Origin: JAQBGV01 sp032128395
GTDB lineage: Bacteria > Planctomycetota > UBA8108 > UBA1146
Reading direction: 5' to 3'
Assembly: GCA_032128395.1 (NCBI GenBank)
Contig: JAQBGV010000215.1
Coordinates: forward strand, 1 to 13,206
Length of the DNA stretch: 13,206 nt
Positions within the stretch are counted from its first letter, which is position 1. Each line of letters starts with the position of its first letter. A program made the position numbers and the translations under genes. Below the pieces are notes generated by a model. The model searched no databases and was not told the DNA's origin. It saw nothing but the letters and a program-made list of their open reading frames with translations. Of the stretch, positions 13,178 through 13,206 are shown in pieces.

Positions 13178-13206
13178 GGTTCGCAGTGCGCTCCCGAGCC
13201 CAGATC
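13178..13206. repeat. 91-bp tandem repeat, partial copy 3 at window end
   Basis: The first 24 bases match copy 2 exactly. The last five bases (agatc) then differ from the expected tcgca, so the array either ends here, changes, or is cut by the window edge. Confidence 0.75.

Noticed and set aside
12996..13206. CRISPR array or integron attC sites for the 91-bp repeats.
   Set aside because: There is no repeat/spacer alternation; whole units repeat in tandem. I found no RYYYAAC/GTTRRRY core sites, and no cas or integrase gene lies in the window.

Overview
This is a high-GC bacterial window with tightly packed genes. An outer-membrane barrel gene and secreted proteins point to a diderm (Gram-negative-type) host. 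The three-gene form of the proton-translocating transhydrogenase, a FeoB with a Cys-rich partner, and a long TlpA-like protein with a helical N-terminal half fit a planctomycete-like or similar lineage. That placement is inference from protein style; no rRNA or marker gene is present.

Layout. (1) 16-2989, minus strand: complete pntA1-pntA2-pntB operon for membrane NAD(P) transhydrogenase. (2) 3193-4329, plus: a ThiO-like FAD-dependent amine oxidase, overlapping by 13 bp at its 3' end with (3) 4317-5462, minus: a class I SAM methyltransferase with a C-terminal THUMP-like region. (4) 5542-8919, plus: a promoter with an operator-like perfect palindrome, then an outer-membrane porin, a secreted fusion of an FMN-binding domain with an ApbE flavin transferase, and a small four-helix membrane protein. 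All three genes overlap end to end. (5) 8981-12919, minus: feoB, a 55-residue Cys-rich FeoB partner, a GNAT acetyltransferase, and a secreted thioredoxin-fold protein whose frame is crossed by one in-frame TGA. (6) 12996-13206: two full copies and one partial copy of a 91-bp tandem repeat upstream of feoB. No gene-free stretch exceeds 300 bases.

The strongest unusual result is in region 5. The TGA (9302-9304) sits exactly where the first Cys of a WCGPC thioredoxin active site should be, giving W-U-G-P-C. The mRNA just after it folds into a perfect 6-bp stem with a GGUC loop, the hallmark of bacterial SECIS elements. I therefore annotate 8981-10096 as one selenoprotein gene rather than two fragments.

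The second unusual feature is the operon in region 4: porin, self-flavinylating-type FMN-binding/ApbE fusion, and His-bearing membrane protein. It looks like an extracytoplasmic flavin electron-transfer module. It faces the ferrous-iron transporter operon, so a joint role in envelope redox chemistry or ferric-iron reduction and uptake is a reasonable but untested idea.
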